Source: Faecalibacterium prausnitzii (GTDB lineage: Bacteria > Bacillota > Clostridia > Oscillospirales > Ruminococcaceae). From it: a stretch of 64,000 nt of DNA. Under the pieces are notes generated by a model that saw only the letters and a list, made by a program, of their open reading frames with translations, was not told the DNA's origin and made no database searches. The stretch spans positions 2,108,001 through 2,172,000 of the forward strand of contig NZ_CP065377.1 in the NCBI RefSeq assembly GCF_019967995.1, written 5' to 3'. The position numbers and the translations under genes are program-made. Shown here piece by piece: positions 43,666 to 51,073 of this stretch (position 1 is the stretch's first letter; every line of letters begins with the position of its first letter).

Positions 43666-43713
43666 CATCCACCGCTGTCCTCTGCCAGGAGGAACAGTGT
43701 GTGGATTTTTTTA
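43666..43713 (+). terminator. Terminator after the structured RNA
   Basis: ATCCAC-CGCTGT-CCTC pairs with GAGG-AACAG-TGTGTGGAT around TGCCA and is followed by TTTTTTTA. Together with the T5 at 43651 it gives the RNA two possible 3' ends. Confidence 0.85.
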
Positions 43714-43870
43714 TACCCTCTCAGTCTCGCTGCGCTCGCCAGCTTATCCCCTTCTGGCACAAATGTGCCACCTCCCCCGGCCGGGGGAGTCTTTCGAAAG
43801 GGAGAGCCCTTGGCAAGCCAGTTTTGGCTATTGGTTTTCGCCCTGCGGGCTCTTTTGCAGCAGGGCTTCG
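43714..43870. repeat. Hairpin repeat R13, rearranged copy
   Basis: Starts ACCCTCTCAGTC with CGCTGCGCTCG, then CTCCCCCGGCCGGGGGAG. The order of the pieces is scrambled and the interior GCCAGTTTTGGC and CCCTGCGGGC are partly those of the long copies. There is no clear right terminus before the next gene. Confidence 0.65.
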
Positions 43871-43895
43871 CGGATTTGTCAGCGTGTTTGAAAGG

Positions 43896-44546
43896 ATGTG
43901 CAATTGCGGCATGAAGTCTGAGCATCTGGTGGGGACGAACATCCCCCGATTCACCTACGACACCCCCACGGTACCGGAAAACGATTTTTATGCCCTGTGC
44001 GAGGGCAGCCGGCCCCTGTGCATGATCTTCCTGCCGGGGTTCGACCATCCCGTCAGCCGCGAGTACATCACCCGCTACCTCAAGACCCTGCCCGCCCTCA
44101 AGGGCGCACGGCTGGCCTGCGTGGTGCGGTCCAGCGCCAAGGCGGTGGCCACGGCCACCCGCGGGTCGGAGTTTCCCTTCCCGGTCATCTGCGACGGGCC
44201 GGGCGTGCTGTACGGCTATCTGGGCGTGGAGCAGACCCGCGGCCTGCTGAGCTGGAGCTTCGCGGCCCAGAAGATCTATAAGGCCGCCAAAGATGCCGGT
44301 TATCACTACGACAAGTCTGCCCCGCAGATCCTGCCGCTGACGCTGGTGGTGGGCCCTATGGGCAGGATCCTGTTCACCCATTCCGGCCGCAGCCAGACCG
44401 ACCTGCCCGAAGACTGCGCCGCCATCCACGAGGTCGTCCGGGCCGTGGAGGCAGCTACCGTTCAGGCCCGCACCGACGCGAACCCCCACTGCTCCGACGA
44501 GACCCTTACCCTGCCCGACCTGATGGGCTGGGATGACGGGACCTGA
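43896..44546 (+). CDS. Peroxiredoxin/AhpC-TSA-like protein lacking the catalytic cysteine
   Basis: About 216 residues with a thioredoxin-like layout: PRFTYDTPTV start, LCMIFLPGFDHPVSREYITR, LKGARLACVVRSSAKAVATA, then FPFPVICDGPGVLYGYLGVE and a late cis-Pro type LPLTLVVGPMGRI. In AhpC/PRX-like2 proteins the first segment has a C-P-x-C or T-x-x-C; here it reads DHPVS, so no peroxidatic Cys is present. Hence it is probably not a peroxidase. Start choice is uncertain: the ATG at 43896 lies right after AAAGG, and the ATG at 43911 is 15 nt from it. The gene follows the structured RNA and repeat R13. Confidence 0.75.
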   Translation: MCNCGMKSEHLVGTNIPRFTYDTPTVPENDFYALCEGSRPLCMIFLPGFDHPVSREYITRYLKTLPALKGARLACVVRSSAKAVATATRGSEFPFPVICDGPGVLYGYLGVEQTRGLLSWSFAAQKIYKAAKDAGYHYDKSAPQILPLTLVVGPMGRILFTHSGRSQTDLPEDCAAIHEVVRAVEAATVQARTDANPHCSDETLTLPDLMGWDDGT

Positions 44547-44555
44547 CCCAGCAAA

Positions 44556-44588
44556 AGAGCCACGGCTGCGGCCGTGGCCCTTTTTTGT
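44556..44588. terminator. Bidirectional terminator
   Basis: GCCACGGC-TGCG-GCCGTGGC stem with TTTTTTG on the plus strand and CTCTTTTG on the minus strand, ending both converging genes. Confidence 0.9.
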
Positions 44589-44593
44589 TCGTC

Positions 44594-44797
44594 TCACTCG
44601 ATGTCGTCGTCCGTGAACAAGCCCGGAATGCCGCAGACTGCGGCGATGCCGACCACGGTGAAGACGATGCGGGACCAGATGGAGCTGCTGCCACCCAGCA
44701 GCCACCCCACAAAATCGAACTGGAACAGCCCGACCAGGCCCCAGTTGATGCCGCCGATGATCATCAAGATCAGGCACACTTTATAAAAGGTCTGCAC
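44594..44797 (-). CDS. DUF378 membrane protein
   Basis: 67 residues with two membrane helices: FYKVCLILMIIGGINWGLVG and IWSRIVFTVVGIAAVCGIPG, the GGINWGLVG string being diagnostic of DUF378 (YuzA type). The function is unknown. The start is the GTG at 44797 (VQTFYK); GGGGGT about 7 nt upstream is the ribosome site and lies within the 3' arm of the terminator hairpin that follows ispE. Confidence 0.9.
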   Translation of the reverse strand: MQTFYKVCLILMIIGGINWGLVGLFQFDFVGWLLGGSSSIWSRIVFTVVGIAAVCGIPGLFTDDDIE

Positions 44798-44798
44798 A

Positions 44799-44852
44799 AA
44801 AAGACCCCCTTTCCTTTGGGAATAGCATTTCCCAGGAAAGAGGGTCTTATTC
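44799..44852 (-). terminator. Terminator whose 3' arm contains the next gene's ribosome site
   Basis: Minus-strand AAGACCCTCTTTCC pairs with GGAAAGGGGGTCTT (one G-U), with an inner TGGGAA/TTCCCA stem, then TTTTT directly before the GTG start of the DUF378 gene. It terminates ispE transcripts and, in read-through RNA, would hide the AGGGGG site. Confidence 0.85.
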
Positions 44853-44861
44853 CGTTTTGCG

Positions 44862-45752
44862 TTACAGCATCCACTTCGGGGCGGTGACCCGTGCACCGCC
44901 CTTGTCGGGCTGGGCCACATAGACCTGCGGCCAGCGGGTCTTCAGGGCCGCAGCCGCCGTGCGGGCTTCGGCCTCGCTGGCAAAGATGCCGAACACCGCT
45001 GCGCCGCTGCCGGTCATCAGGGCCGTGAGCGCACCGTGTTCGCAGAGCGCAGCCTTGATGGCCTCATTGTCCTTGGCACCGCTGCACTCTTCCAGCGCGT
45101 TGCCTGCGGCAGCACAGACGGCGGCCAGATCTTCGGCGCGGATCGCGGCTTCCTGCGCCTCGCAGTCGGGGTGGCGGCTGCTGCCCACCCGGTCATAGGC
45201 CGCAAAGGCCTCCGGGGTCGAGACACCGTAGTCCGGCATGACCACCGTAAACCAGCAGTCCGGGCAGGGCGGCAGAGCTTTCATCACATCGCCAACGCCC
45301 TGCACCCGGCAGGTGCCGCCCATGAGGGCAAACGGCACATCGGCACCGATTTTGGCACCCAGCGCGCAGAGCTCGCTCATGGACAGATGTGCCCCATACA
45401 GAGCATTCAAGCCCACGAGGACGGCGGCGGCATCCGCACTGCCGCCCGCCATACCGGCCCGCACGGGCACGTTCTTATAGATGGTGATGTCCACGCCCGC
45501 CAGCAGGCCGGTGTAGCGGAAGAACGCGATGGCCGCCTTGATGGCGGTGTTGCTGTCGTTGGCGGCGACCGGGCTTCCGGGCAGAGAGAGGTTCAGGCTG
45601 CTGCTGCGGGCCAGCACCACCTTTTCATACAGAGTGATGGCCTGCATGGTCATGTCAAGGTCGTGGTATCCGTTGGGCAGAGTACCCACCACGTCCAGCG
45701 CCAGATTCAGCTTGGCAGGGGCCAGAACGGTCACGCGGTTCAGTTTTGCCAT
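44862..45752 (-). CDS. ispE: 4-diphosphocytidyl-2-C-methyl-D-erythritol kinase
   Basis: A 296-residue GHMP kinase of the MEP isoprenoid pathway. VLAPAKLNLALDVVG start, the ATP loop VPVRAGMAGGSADAAAVL (canonical GLGGGSSDAA), GADVPFALMGGTCRVQGVGD and a C-terminal LMTGSGAAVFGIF. The ATG at 45752 has GAGGAG 8 nt upstream; the upstream TTG at 45758 is poorly spaced. It follows the aminotransferase gene by 12 nt. Confidence 0.96.
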   Translation of the reverse strand: MAKLNRVTVLAPAKLNLALDVVGTLPNGYHDLDMTMQAITLYEKVVLARSSSLNLSLPGSPVAANDSNTAIKAAIAFFRYTGLLAGVDITIYKNVPVRAGMAGGSADAAAVLVGLNALYGAHLSMSELCALGAKIGADVPFALMGGTCRVQGVGDVMKALPPCPDCWFTVVMPDYGVSTPEAFAAYDRVGSSRHPDCEAQEAAIRAEDLAAVCAAAGNALEECSGAKDNEAIKAALCEHGALTALMTGSGAAVFGIFASEAEARTAAAALKTRWPQVYVAQPDKGGARVTAPKWML

Positions 45753-45764
45753 TTTCAACTCTCC

Positions 45765-46949
45765 TCACTGCGGCATTGCGATGCCGTTTTCCTCCAAAAA
45801 GGCGCGGATGCGCTTCATGGCTTCGGTCAGATGCTCCACCGAGTACGCATACGACACGCGGCAGTACCCCTCGCCGGAAGCGCCGAAGGCATCGCCGGGC
45901 ACCAGCGCCACGTGCTTCTGCTCCAGCAGCCGGGTGCAGAACTCCTGGCTGGTCATCCCGGTGGACTTGATGCAGGGGAAGGCGTAGAACGCGCCCCGCG
46001 GCTCAAAACAGGTCAGGCCCATGGCGTTGAAGCCCTTCACCACCAGACGGCGGCGCATGTTGTACTCATCCCGCATCCGGTCGATCTCGCCGTCGCAGTC
46101 CTTCAGGGCCGTGATGGCGGCGTACTGGCTGGTGGTGGGAGCGCTCATGATGGCGCTCTGGTGGATCTTGGTCATGATCTTGATGATGGGAGCCGGGCCG
46201 CAGGCATAGCCCAGACGCCAGCCGGTCATCGCATAGCTCTTGGAGAAGCCGTTCACCACGATGGTCCGCTCGGCCATGCCGGGCAGGGTGGCAATAGAGA
46301 CGTGCGGCCGCAGGCCGTAGTTCAGTTCGGCGTAGATCTCATCCGACAGCACCAGAACGTTCGTGTCCCGCAGAACGTCGGCGATGGCTTCGAGGTCTTC
46401 CTTCTCCATCACGGCACCGGTGGGGTTGTTCGGGAACGGCATGATGAGCAGCTTGGTCCTGGGGGTGATGGCCGCTTTCAGGGCCTCCGGGCGGAGGCGG
46501 AACTCATCCTCCTGGCGGCAGGCCACATGGACCGGCACACCGCCTGACAGGGTAGTGATGGGCTCATAGCAGACGAAGCACGGCTCCGGGATGACGACCT
46601 CATCCCCCGGCTGCACCACGGTGCGGATGCACATATCAATGGCCTCACTGCCGCCCACGGTGACCAGCACCTGGCTCAGCGGGTCGTAGTGCAGGTTCAT
46701 CCGGCGCTCCAGATAGCGGCAGATCTCTGCGCGCAGCTCCTTCAGGCCCGCATTGGCGGTATAGCGGGTGCGGCCGTGTTCCAGGCTCTCGATACCGGCC
46801 TCTCGCACGGCCCAGGGCGTTTTGAAATCCGGTTCGCCGACGCCCAGGCTGATGCACTCCGGCATATCGGCGGCAAGGTCGAAGAATTTGCGGATGCCGG
46901 AGGGGCGCATGGCCGCAGCGGCAGGCGCGATCAGTTTATCGTAATCCAT
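45765..46949 (-). CDS. PLP-dependent class I/II aminotransferase, alanine-transaminase-like
   Basis: A 394-residue fold-type I aminotransferase: SLGVGEPDFKTPWAVREAG, GGSEAIDMCIRTVVQPGDEV, PFPNNPTGAVM, DEIYAELNYG, and the PLP lysine in VVNGFSKSYAMTGWRLGYA. C-terminal CRVSYAYSVEHLTEA carries the substrate-carboxylate Arg. The pairing with a Lrp-type regulator resembles yugG-yugH (alaR-alaT) of B. subtilis, which suggests alanine transamination. Its ATG overlaps the regulator stop by one base (TGATG), a tight coupling. Confidence 0.93.
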   Translation of the reverse strand: MDYDKLIAPAAAAMRPSGIRKFFDLAADMPECISLGVGEPDFKTPWAVREAGIESLEHGRTRYTANAGLKELRAEICRYLERRMNLHYDPLSQVLVTVGGSEAIDMCIRTVVQPGDEVVIPEPCFVCYEPITTLSGGVPVHVACRQEDEFRLRPEALKAAITPRTKLLIMPFPNNPTGAVMEKEDLEAIADVLRDTNVLVLSDEIYAELNYGLRPHVSIATLPGMAERTIVVNGFSKSYAMTGWRLGYACGPAPIIKIMTKIHQSAIMSAPTTSQYAAITALKDCDGEIDRMRDEYNMRRRLVVKGFNAMGLTCFEPRGAFYAFPCIKSTGMTSQEFCTRLLEQKHVALVPGDAFGASGEGYCRVSYAYSVEHLTEAMKRIRAFLEENGIAMPQ

Positions 46950-47428
46950 CACAGCACGGTGCACTCTCTTTCATCGATTTCGTCGTCCTGGTAGAAGCGG
47001 CCCTCTTTCTTATAGGTACGCAGGACAAAATGGGTGGCCGTGGACAGCACGTCGTCCAGCGGGCTCAGGCGCTTGGCCACAAACAGGGCGATCTCCTGGA
47101 AGGTCTGCCCCTTGATGATCAGCTGCAGATCGTAGCCGCCGCTCATCAGCAGCACACTCTCCACCTCGTCAAAGGCGGCGATGGTGGCTGCGATCTCGTC
47201 AAAGCCGCGGCTCTTCTTGGGGCTGACGTTCAGTTCGATGACAGCCTCCACCCGGTTCACCCCGGCCTTTTCCCAGTCCACAAGGGTCTTGTAGCCCTTG
47301 ATGATGCCCTGCGCACGGGCCAGGTCGATCATCGCCGCCACCTCAGCGGGGGATTTATTCAGCATCGTGGCAATGTCCTCGATCGGCAGCCGCGCGTTGT
47401 CTTCCAGAAGTTTCAAAAGCTGTTCCAT
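46949..47428 (-). CDS. Lrp/AsnC family transcriptional regulator
   Basis: A 159-residue regulator. N-terminal helix-turn-helix (LLKLLEDNARLPIEDIATML; SPAEVAAMIDLARAQGIIKG) and C-terminal RAM/ACT-like ligand domain (VEAVIELNVSPKKSRGFDEI; LMSGGYDLQLIIKGQ). Probably autoregulates and controls the downstream aminotransferase in response to an amino acid, by analogy to AlaR. The tail KEGRFYQDDEIDERECTVL is charged and extra. Confidence 0.94.
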   Translation of the reverse strand: MEQLLKLLEDNARLPIEDIATMLNKSPAEVAAMIDLARAQGIIKGYKTLVDWEKAGVNRVEAVIELNVSPKKSRGFDEIAATIAAFDEVESVLLMSGGYDLQLIIKGQTFQEIALFVAKRLSPLDDVLSTATHFVLRTYKKEGRFYQDDEIDERECTVL

Positions 47429-47478
47429 CGTCGTTACTCCTTTGTATCCGCGGCGTACCGCGTCGATTTGTATCTTTC

Positions 47479-47507
47479 AGTATAGCACAAGCGCGCCGTA
47501 TTTGCAT
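47479..47507 (-). promoter_or_regulatory. Promoter of the Lrp-aminotransferase operon
   Basis: TATACT -10 on the minus strand with a weak ATGCAA -35 at 17 nt, about 50 nt upstream of the regulator gene. Confidence 0.45.
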
Positions 47508-47566
47508 CTTGTTTTTTAGATAGACCGTCTTTTCCGCTCAGTTCTTGTTCTTTTTTCCAAAAAGTG

Positions 47567-47595
47567 TGTTCAAAAACCGGTAAATCTGCTATACT
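47567..47595 (+). promoter_or_regulatory. Possible promoter of the ACT-PFL operon, upstream of repeat R14
   Basis: TGTTCA, 17 nt, TATACT on the plus strand, about 320 nt before the ACT gene. Repeat R14 lies between, so transcripts would contain the whole repeat. Confidence 0.45.
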
Positions 47596-47609
47596 GGAAA
47601 GGAAGTCTT

Positions 47610-47888
47610 GCCCTCTCAGGCGCTTCGCGCCAGCTCTCCCAGAGGGAGAGCCCTTGGCAGGCCGGGCAGGTCGGTGTGATCGCCTTGCGGCTCCCGCACA
47701 GCCGGGCCCTGTCCTCATTGGCAGCATCTGCCGACTTGACGCGCAAGGCAAGCTTCTGCTGACCGTTGCAGCGGAGCCCGGCAGCCTGTGCAAAATGAGG
47801 CTTCTTCATCCAGCACATCCAAAACCGACACGCCAGCGGCTCCCCCTTTGGGGGAGCTGTCAAACCCATAGGGTTTGACTGAGAGGGT
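47610..47888. repeat. Long hairpin repeat element R14
   Basis: About 279 bp, ends CCCTCTCAGGC and GACTGAGAGGG. Hairpins GCGCTTCGCGC, CTCTCCCAGAGGGAGAG and GCTCCCCCTTTGGGGGAGC. The interior carries GCCGGGCCCTGTCCTC and a GCAGCGGAGCCCGGC complement. The right end reads TTTGACTGAGAGGG, i.e. contains a -35-like TTGACT. Confidence 0.85.
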
Positions 47889-47916
47889 TTTCCATCAACT
47901 ATTGGGGGTAAGGAAT

Positions 47917-48186
47917 ATGAAAGCATTCATCACGGTCATCGGCCACGACACCGTCGGCGTCGTCGCAAAAGTTGCTGCCCTGTGCAGTGAGCTCAACATC
48001 AACATCGAAGACGTGACCCAGAGCATCCTGCAGGGCATGTTCGCCATGATCATGCTGGTGGACATCAGCCATTGCAGCGTCAGCCACGAGGAACTGCACA
48101 ACCGCACAGACGCCCTGGCCAAGGAGATGGGGATGCAGATCAACGTCACCCGTCAGGAAGTGTTCGACGCGATGCACACGATCTAA
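47917..48186 (+). CDS. ACT domain protein (UPF0237)
   Basis: An 89-residue stand-alone ACT domain: KAFITVIGHDTVGVVAKVAAL then ELNINIEDVTQSILQGMF and MIMLVDISH. UPF0237 proteins always sit upstream of a PFL-like UPF0210 gene, as here, and are presumed amino-acid sensors; the function is not established. A GGGGG site precedes the ATG at 47917. The TAA stop is followed directly by the end of repeat R15. Confidence 0.95.
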   Translation: MKAFITVIGHDTVGVVAKVAALCSELNINIEDVTQSILQGMFAMIMLVDISHCSVSHEELHNRTDALAKEMGMQINVTRQEVFDAMHTI

Positions 48187-48300
48187 CCTCTCCGTCATCG
48201 CTGACGCGATGCCGCCTCCCCTATTGAGGGGAGGCCTTGGCAAGCCGGTTTTGAACGTGCTGATCGCCTGCGGCTCCAAAGCAGCCGGGCTTCGCGTTTT
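48184..48300. repeat. Hairpin repeat R15, left half plus remnant
   Basis: AACCTCTCCGTC with ATCGCTGACGCGAT and CCTCCCCTATTGAGGGGAGG hairpins, then GCCTTGGCAAGCCGG. The right half is absent, replaced by GCCTGCGGC-type interior pieces. It begins inside the ACT stop codon and lies between it and the PFL gene. Confidence 0.7.
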
Positions 48301-48340
48301 TGTCAGCGACAGAGGAATCTAAGAGAGAAGGGAATCTATT

Positions 48341-49708
48341 ATGAGCATGATGAATACCGGTGACATCCTCGAAACCATCGAGATGTTCACCCAGGACAAT
48401 CTGGACGTGCGGACCGTGACCATGGGCATCAGCCTGCTGGACTGCATCGACCCGGACCCGAAAAAGGCCTGTGAGAAGGTCTACAACAAGATCGTGACCA
48501 AGGCGGCCAATCTGGTGCCCGCCGTGGAGCACATCAGCGCCGAATACGGCATCCCCATCATCAACAAGCGCATCAGCGTGACGCCCATCGCCATGCTGCT
48601 GGGTGCCTGCCCGGATGCCGACCCGGTGGACTTTGCCAAAGCACTGGATGCCGCCGGCAAGAAGGTGGGCGTCAACTTTGTGGGCGGCTACACGGCCCTT
48701 GTGCACAAGGGCTTTTCGGCGGGCGACCTCCGGCTCATCGAGTCCATCCCCCGCGCACTGGCGGAGACCGACATCGTGTGCAGCTCGGTGAACATCGGCG
48801 CCACCAAGGCGGGCCTGAACATGGACGCCATCAAGCTGATGGGCGAAGCCGTCAAGAAGGCCAGCGAGCTGACGGCAGACCGCCAGTGCATCGGTGCGGC
48901 CAAGCTGGTCGTCTTCTGCAATGCGCCGGAGGACAACCCCTTCATGGCCGGTGCATTCCACGGCCCCGGCGAGCCTGACTGCGAGATCCACGTCGGTGTC
49001 TCCGGCCCCGGTGCAGTGCGCGCCGCGCTGGCCAAACTGCCCAAGGATGCCCCCATCGATGAGGTGGCCGAGCTGGTCAAGCGCACGGCGTTCAAGATCA
49101 CCCGCGTGGGCCAGCTGGTGGCAAACCTCGCCTCCAAGGCGCTGGGCGTACCCGCCGGCATCATCGACCTGTCGCTGGCCCCCACCCCGGCCGTGGGCGA
49201 CAGCGTGGCCAACATCCTCGAAGAGATGGGCCTTGAGACCTGCGGCTGCTGCGGCACCACAGCCTGCCTGGCCCTGCTGAACGATGCCGTCAAGAAGGGC
49301 GGCGTCATGGCCTCCAACCACGTGGGCGGCCTGTCCGGTGCCTTCATCCCCGTCAGCGAGGACGACGGCATGATCCACGCAGCGGAGTGCGGATGCCTGA
49401 CCATCGAAAAGCTCGAAGCTATGACCGCCGTCTGCTCGGTGGGCATCGACATGGTCATCATCCCCGGCGACACCACCCCTGCCGTCATCAGCGCCCTCAT
49501 CGCCGACGAAGCCGCCATCGGCATGGTCAACAGCAAGACCACCGCCGTCCGCGTCATCCCGGCCATCGGCCGCAAGGCAGGCGAGATCCTGGACTTCGGC
49601 GGGCTGCTGGGCTATGGCCCCATCATGCCGGTCAACCAGCGCGACCCGTCGGTCTTCATCAACCGCGGCGGCCGCCTGCCCGCCCCGATGCAGTCGCTGA
49701 AGAACTGA
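48341..49708 (+). CDS. PFL-family protein (UPF0210/DUF711)
   Basis: A 455-residue protein of the pyruvate-formate-lyase-like fold family UPF0210: [20 protein letters not shown] start, [32 protein letters not shown], and [20 protein letters not shown]. It lacks a PFL glycyl-radical motif, so the name reflects fold only. It is paired with the ACT protein. GAAGGG about 8-11 nt upstream of the ATG is the ribosome site. The TGA is immediately followed by a repeat. Confidence 0.93.
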   Translation: MSMMNTGDILETIEMFTQDNLDVRTVTMGISLLDCIDPDPKKACEKVYNKIVTKAANLVPAVEHISAEYGIPIINKRISVTPIAMLLGACPDADPVDFAKALDAAGKKVGVNFVGGYTALVHKGFSAGDLRLIESIPRALAETDIVCSSVNIGATKAGLNMDAIKLMGEAVKKASELTADRQCIGAAKLVVFCNAPEDNPFMAGAFHGPGEPDCEIHVGVSGPGAVRAALAKLPKDAPIDEVAELVKRTAFKITRVGQLVANLASKALGVPAGIIDLSLAPTPAVGDSVANILEEMGLETCGCCGTTACLALLNDAVKKGGVMASNHVGGLSGAFIPVSEDDGMIHAAECGCLTIEKLEAMTAVCSVGIDMVIIPGDTTPAVISALIADEAAIGMVNSKTTAVRVIPAIGRKAGEILDFGGLLGYGPIMPVNQRDPSVFINRGGRLPAPMQSLKN

Positions 49709-49766
49709 CCCTCTCAGTCAATGCTTCGCATTGCCAGCTCCCCCGAAGGGGGAGCTTCAGCAGTGA
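49709..49766. repeat. Hairpin repeat R16, left half (5' of the DUF559 gene)
   Basis: ACCCTCTCAGTC with AATGCTTCGCATT and AGCTCCCCCGAAGGGGGAGCT. It starts at the PFL stop codon and stops about 22 nt before the DUF559 start. It pairs with the right half at 50171-50219. Confidence 0.8.
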
Positions 49767-49787
49767 CGTGTGCACGCTCTATTCATT

Positions 49788-50153
49788 ATGAAACTTGATA
49801 TTGTTCCCAAAAATCATGGTATGCTCCCGCAGGCTCGTGCGTTGCGCCGCAATATGACTCCACAGGAAGCAAAGTTGTGGTATCAATTTTTACGAAACTA
49901 TCCTGTTAAAATCTACAAGCAGCGTATCATTGAATCCTTTATCGTCGATTTTTATTGTTCAAAGGCTCAATTGGTCATCGAAGTGGATGGCGCACAGCAT
50001 TTTTCTGAACAGAGACAGACTTATGACCGCGAACGAAGCGCTATTTTAGCGCAATACCATTTACAAGTCCTGCGTTTTTCGAATGCGGAAGTGGATTTTC
50101 ATTTTGACTCTGTCTGCGAAAAGATTCATCAAACGATCCAATCTCGTTTATGA
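49788..50153 (+). CDS. DUF559 domain endonuclease-like protein
   Basis: A 121-residue Vsr/PD-(D/E)XK-type small nuclease: ARALRRNMTPQEAKLWYQFL, then FRKYPV-like NYPVKIYKQRIIESFIVDFY, the LVIEVDGAQHFSEQ metal site (Glu-x-Asp-Gly plus His) and RERSAILAQYHLQVLRFSNAEV. DUF559 proteins are predicted DNA endonucleases; the role is unknown. The gene is AT-rich compared with its surroundings, lacks a clear ribosome site, and lies between the two halves of a repeat element with perfect 11-bp terminal inverted repeats. Confidence 0.9.
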   Translation: MKLDIVPKNHGMLPQARALRRNMTPQEAKLWYQFLRNYPVKIYKQRIIESFIVDFYCSKAQLVIEVDGAQHFSEQRQTYDRERSAILAQYHLQVLRFSNAEVDFHFDSVCEKIHQTIQSRL

Positions 50154-50170
50154 TGTTTCCCTTTTCCATT

Positions 50171-50219
50171 CAAGCTCCCCCTTCGGGGGAGCTGTCGCCG
50201 CAGGCGACTGAGAGGGTTT
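50171..50219. repeat. Hairpin repeat R17, right half (3' of the DUF559 gene)
   Basis: AGCTCCCCCTTCGGGGGAGCT, GTCGCC-GCA-GGCGAC and GACTGAGAGGG. The end matches the inverse of the R16 start. A TATAAT box begins 7 nt after it. Confidence 0.82.
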
Positions 50220-50225
50220 CCGCTG

Positions 50226-50231
50226 TATAAT
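50226..50231 (+). promoter_or_regulatory. -10 box of the spoIIR promoter
   Basis: TATAAT. The -35 position falls in the repeat end (GCGACT at 16 nt), which is poor, so activity depends on the repeat-derived sequence or on another sigma factor. Confidence 0.4.
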
Positions 50232-50238
50232 CACACCC

Positions 50239-50288
50239 AAACAGACCCAGACTCTGGATAGTATTTCCAGAGAAAGGGTCTGTTTTTT
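50239..50288 (+). terminator. Terminator immediately before the spoIIR start
   Basis: AACAGACCC-AGACTCTGGA pairs with TTCCAGAGAA-AGGGTCTGTT, then TTTT abuts the ATG. The only ribosome-site-like AAAGGG lies in the 3' arm, so full transcripts would also be translation-limited. Confidence 0.85.
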
Positions 50289-50924
50289 ATGTACAGCCGC
50301 ATTTTATCCCGCCGCCAGATGACCGTCTGGTGCATTACACTCAGCGGTGCGCTCGCGCTCTGCATCGGTCTGCAGGGCCTGCTGGGCTGGGGCCGCACCC
50401 AGCTCGACACCGGAGCCGCGCTTGCCGCCGACACTCTGCGGCTCCACATCCGCGCTGCCAGCGACACCACCGCCGACCAGACCGACAAGCTGGCTGTGCG
50501 GGACGCCGTGCTCGCGTATCTGGACACGGCCTGCCCGGCGGCAGACCAGCCCGCCGCCCTCCGCTGGGCTGCAGCCCATCTGTCTGAGCTGCAGCGGGTC
50601 GCCCGCACCGTGCTGGCCAGACGGGGCAGTTTTGCACCGGTGCGGGTGTATCTGGTGGAAATGTACTTCGGCACCACCCGCTACTCTGCCTCGGCCCTGC
50701 CCGCCGGGCGGTATCAGGCCCTGCGCATCGACATCGGCGCAGCCCCCTATGGCCGGAACTGGTGGTGTGTGCTCTACCCCGGCCTCTGCCGCACCGCCTG
50801 CGGCGGCTATGCCGCCCCCGCCGAGAACGACCTCGTCTGCGGGCGGTATCTCCTGCGGTTCAAATGCGTGGAGTGGTGGCAGAAGCACACCGCCCGCCGG
50901 GACGATGTCATCCTGCTGGGATGA
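50289..50924 (+). CDS. spoIIR: Stage II sporulation protein R (SpoIIR) homologue
   Basis: A 211-residue protein with one N-terminal membrane helix (about residues 14-36) and the SpoIIR domain: DTLRLHIRAASDTTADQTDKLAVRD-type start (the LRxHVxANSD signature in diverged form), a long helix, and ALPAGRYQALRIDIGAAPYG followed by NWWCVLYPGLC. In Bacillus SpoIIR is secreted from the forespore and activates pro-sigma-E processing by SpoIIGA. The conserved C-terminal signature is intact. Its presence is notable if the organism is an asporogenous Faecalibacterium-like species. Confidence 0.88.
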   Translation: MYSRILSRRQMTVWCITLSGALALCIGLQGLLGWGRTQLDTGAALAADTLRLHIRAASDTTADQTDKLAVRDAVLAYLDTACPAADQPAALRWAAAHLSELQRVARTVLARRGSFAPVRVYLVEMYFGTTRYSASALPAGRYQALRIDIGAAPYGRNWWCVLYPGLCRTACGGYAAPAENDLVCGRYLLRFKCVEWWQKHTARRDDVILLG

Positions 50925-50995
50925 CCTCTCCGTTCCCGCATCCGCGATGCCGCCTCTCCCGGCAGGAGAGGCCCTGGCCGTCGGGTATTGCCTGC
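50923..50995. repeat. Hairpin repeat R18, left half
   Basis: GACCTCTCCGTTCCCGCATCCGCG with CTCTCCCGGCAGGAGAG hairpin and GGCCCTGGCC. It begins in the spoIIR stop codon. No right half. Confidence 0.6.
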
Positions 50996-51073
50996 CAGAT
51001 CTGACAAAGGTTCCCACGAACACTTCCACCTTCCGCCGCATAAGCTCCTGGTGGAAGGAGTGTGAGTTTGACC

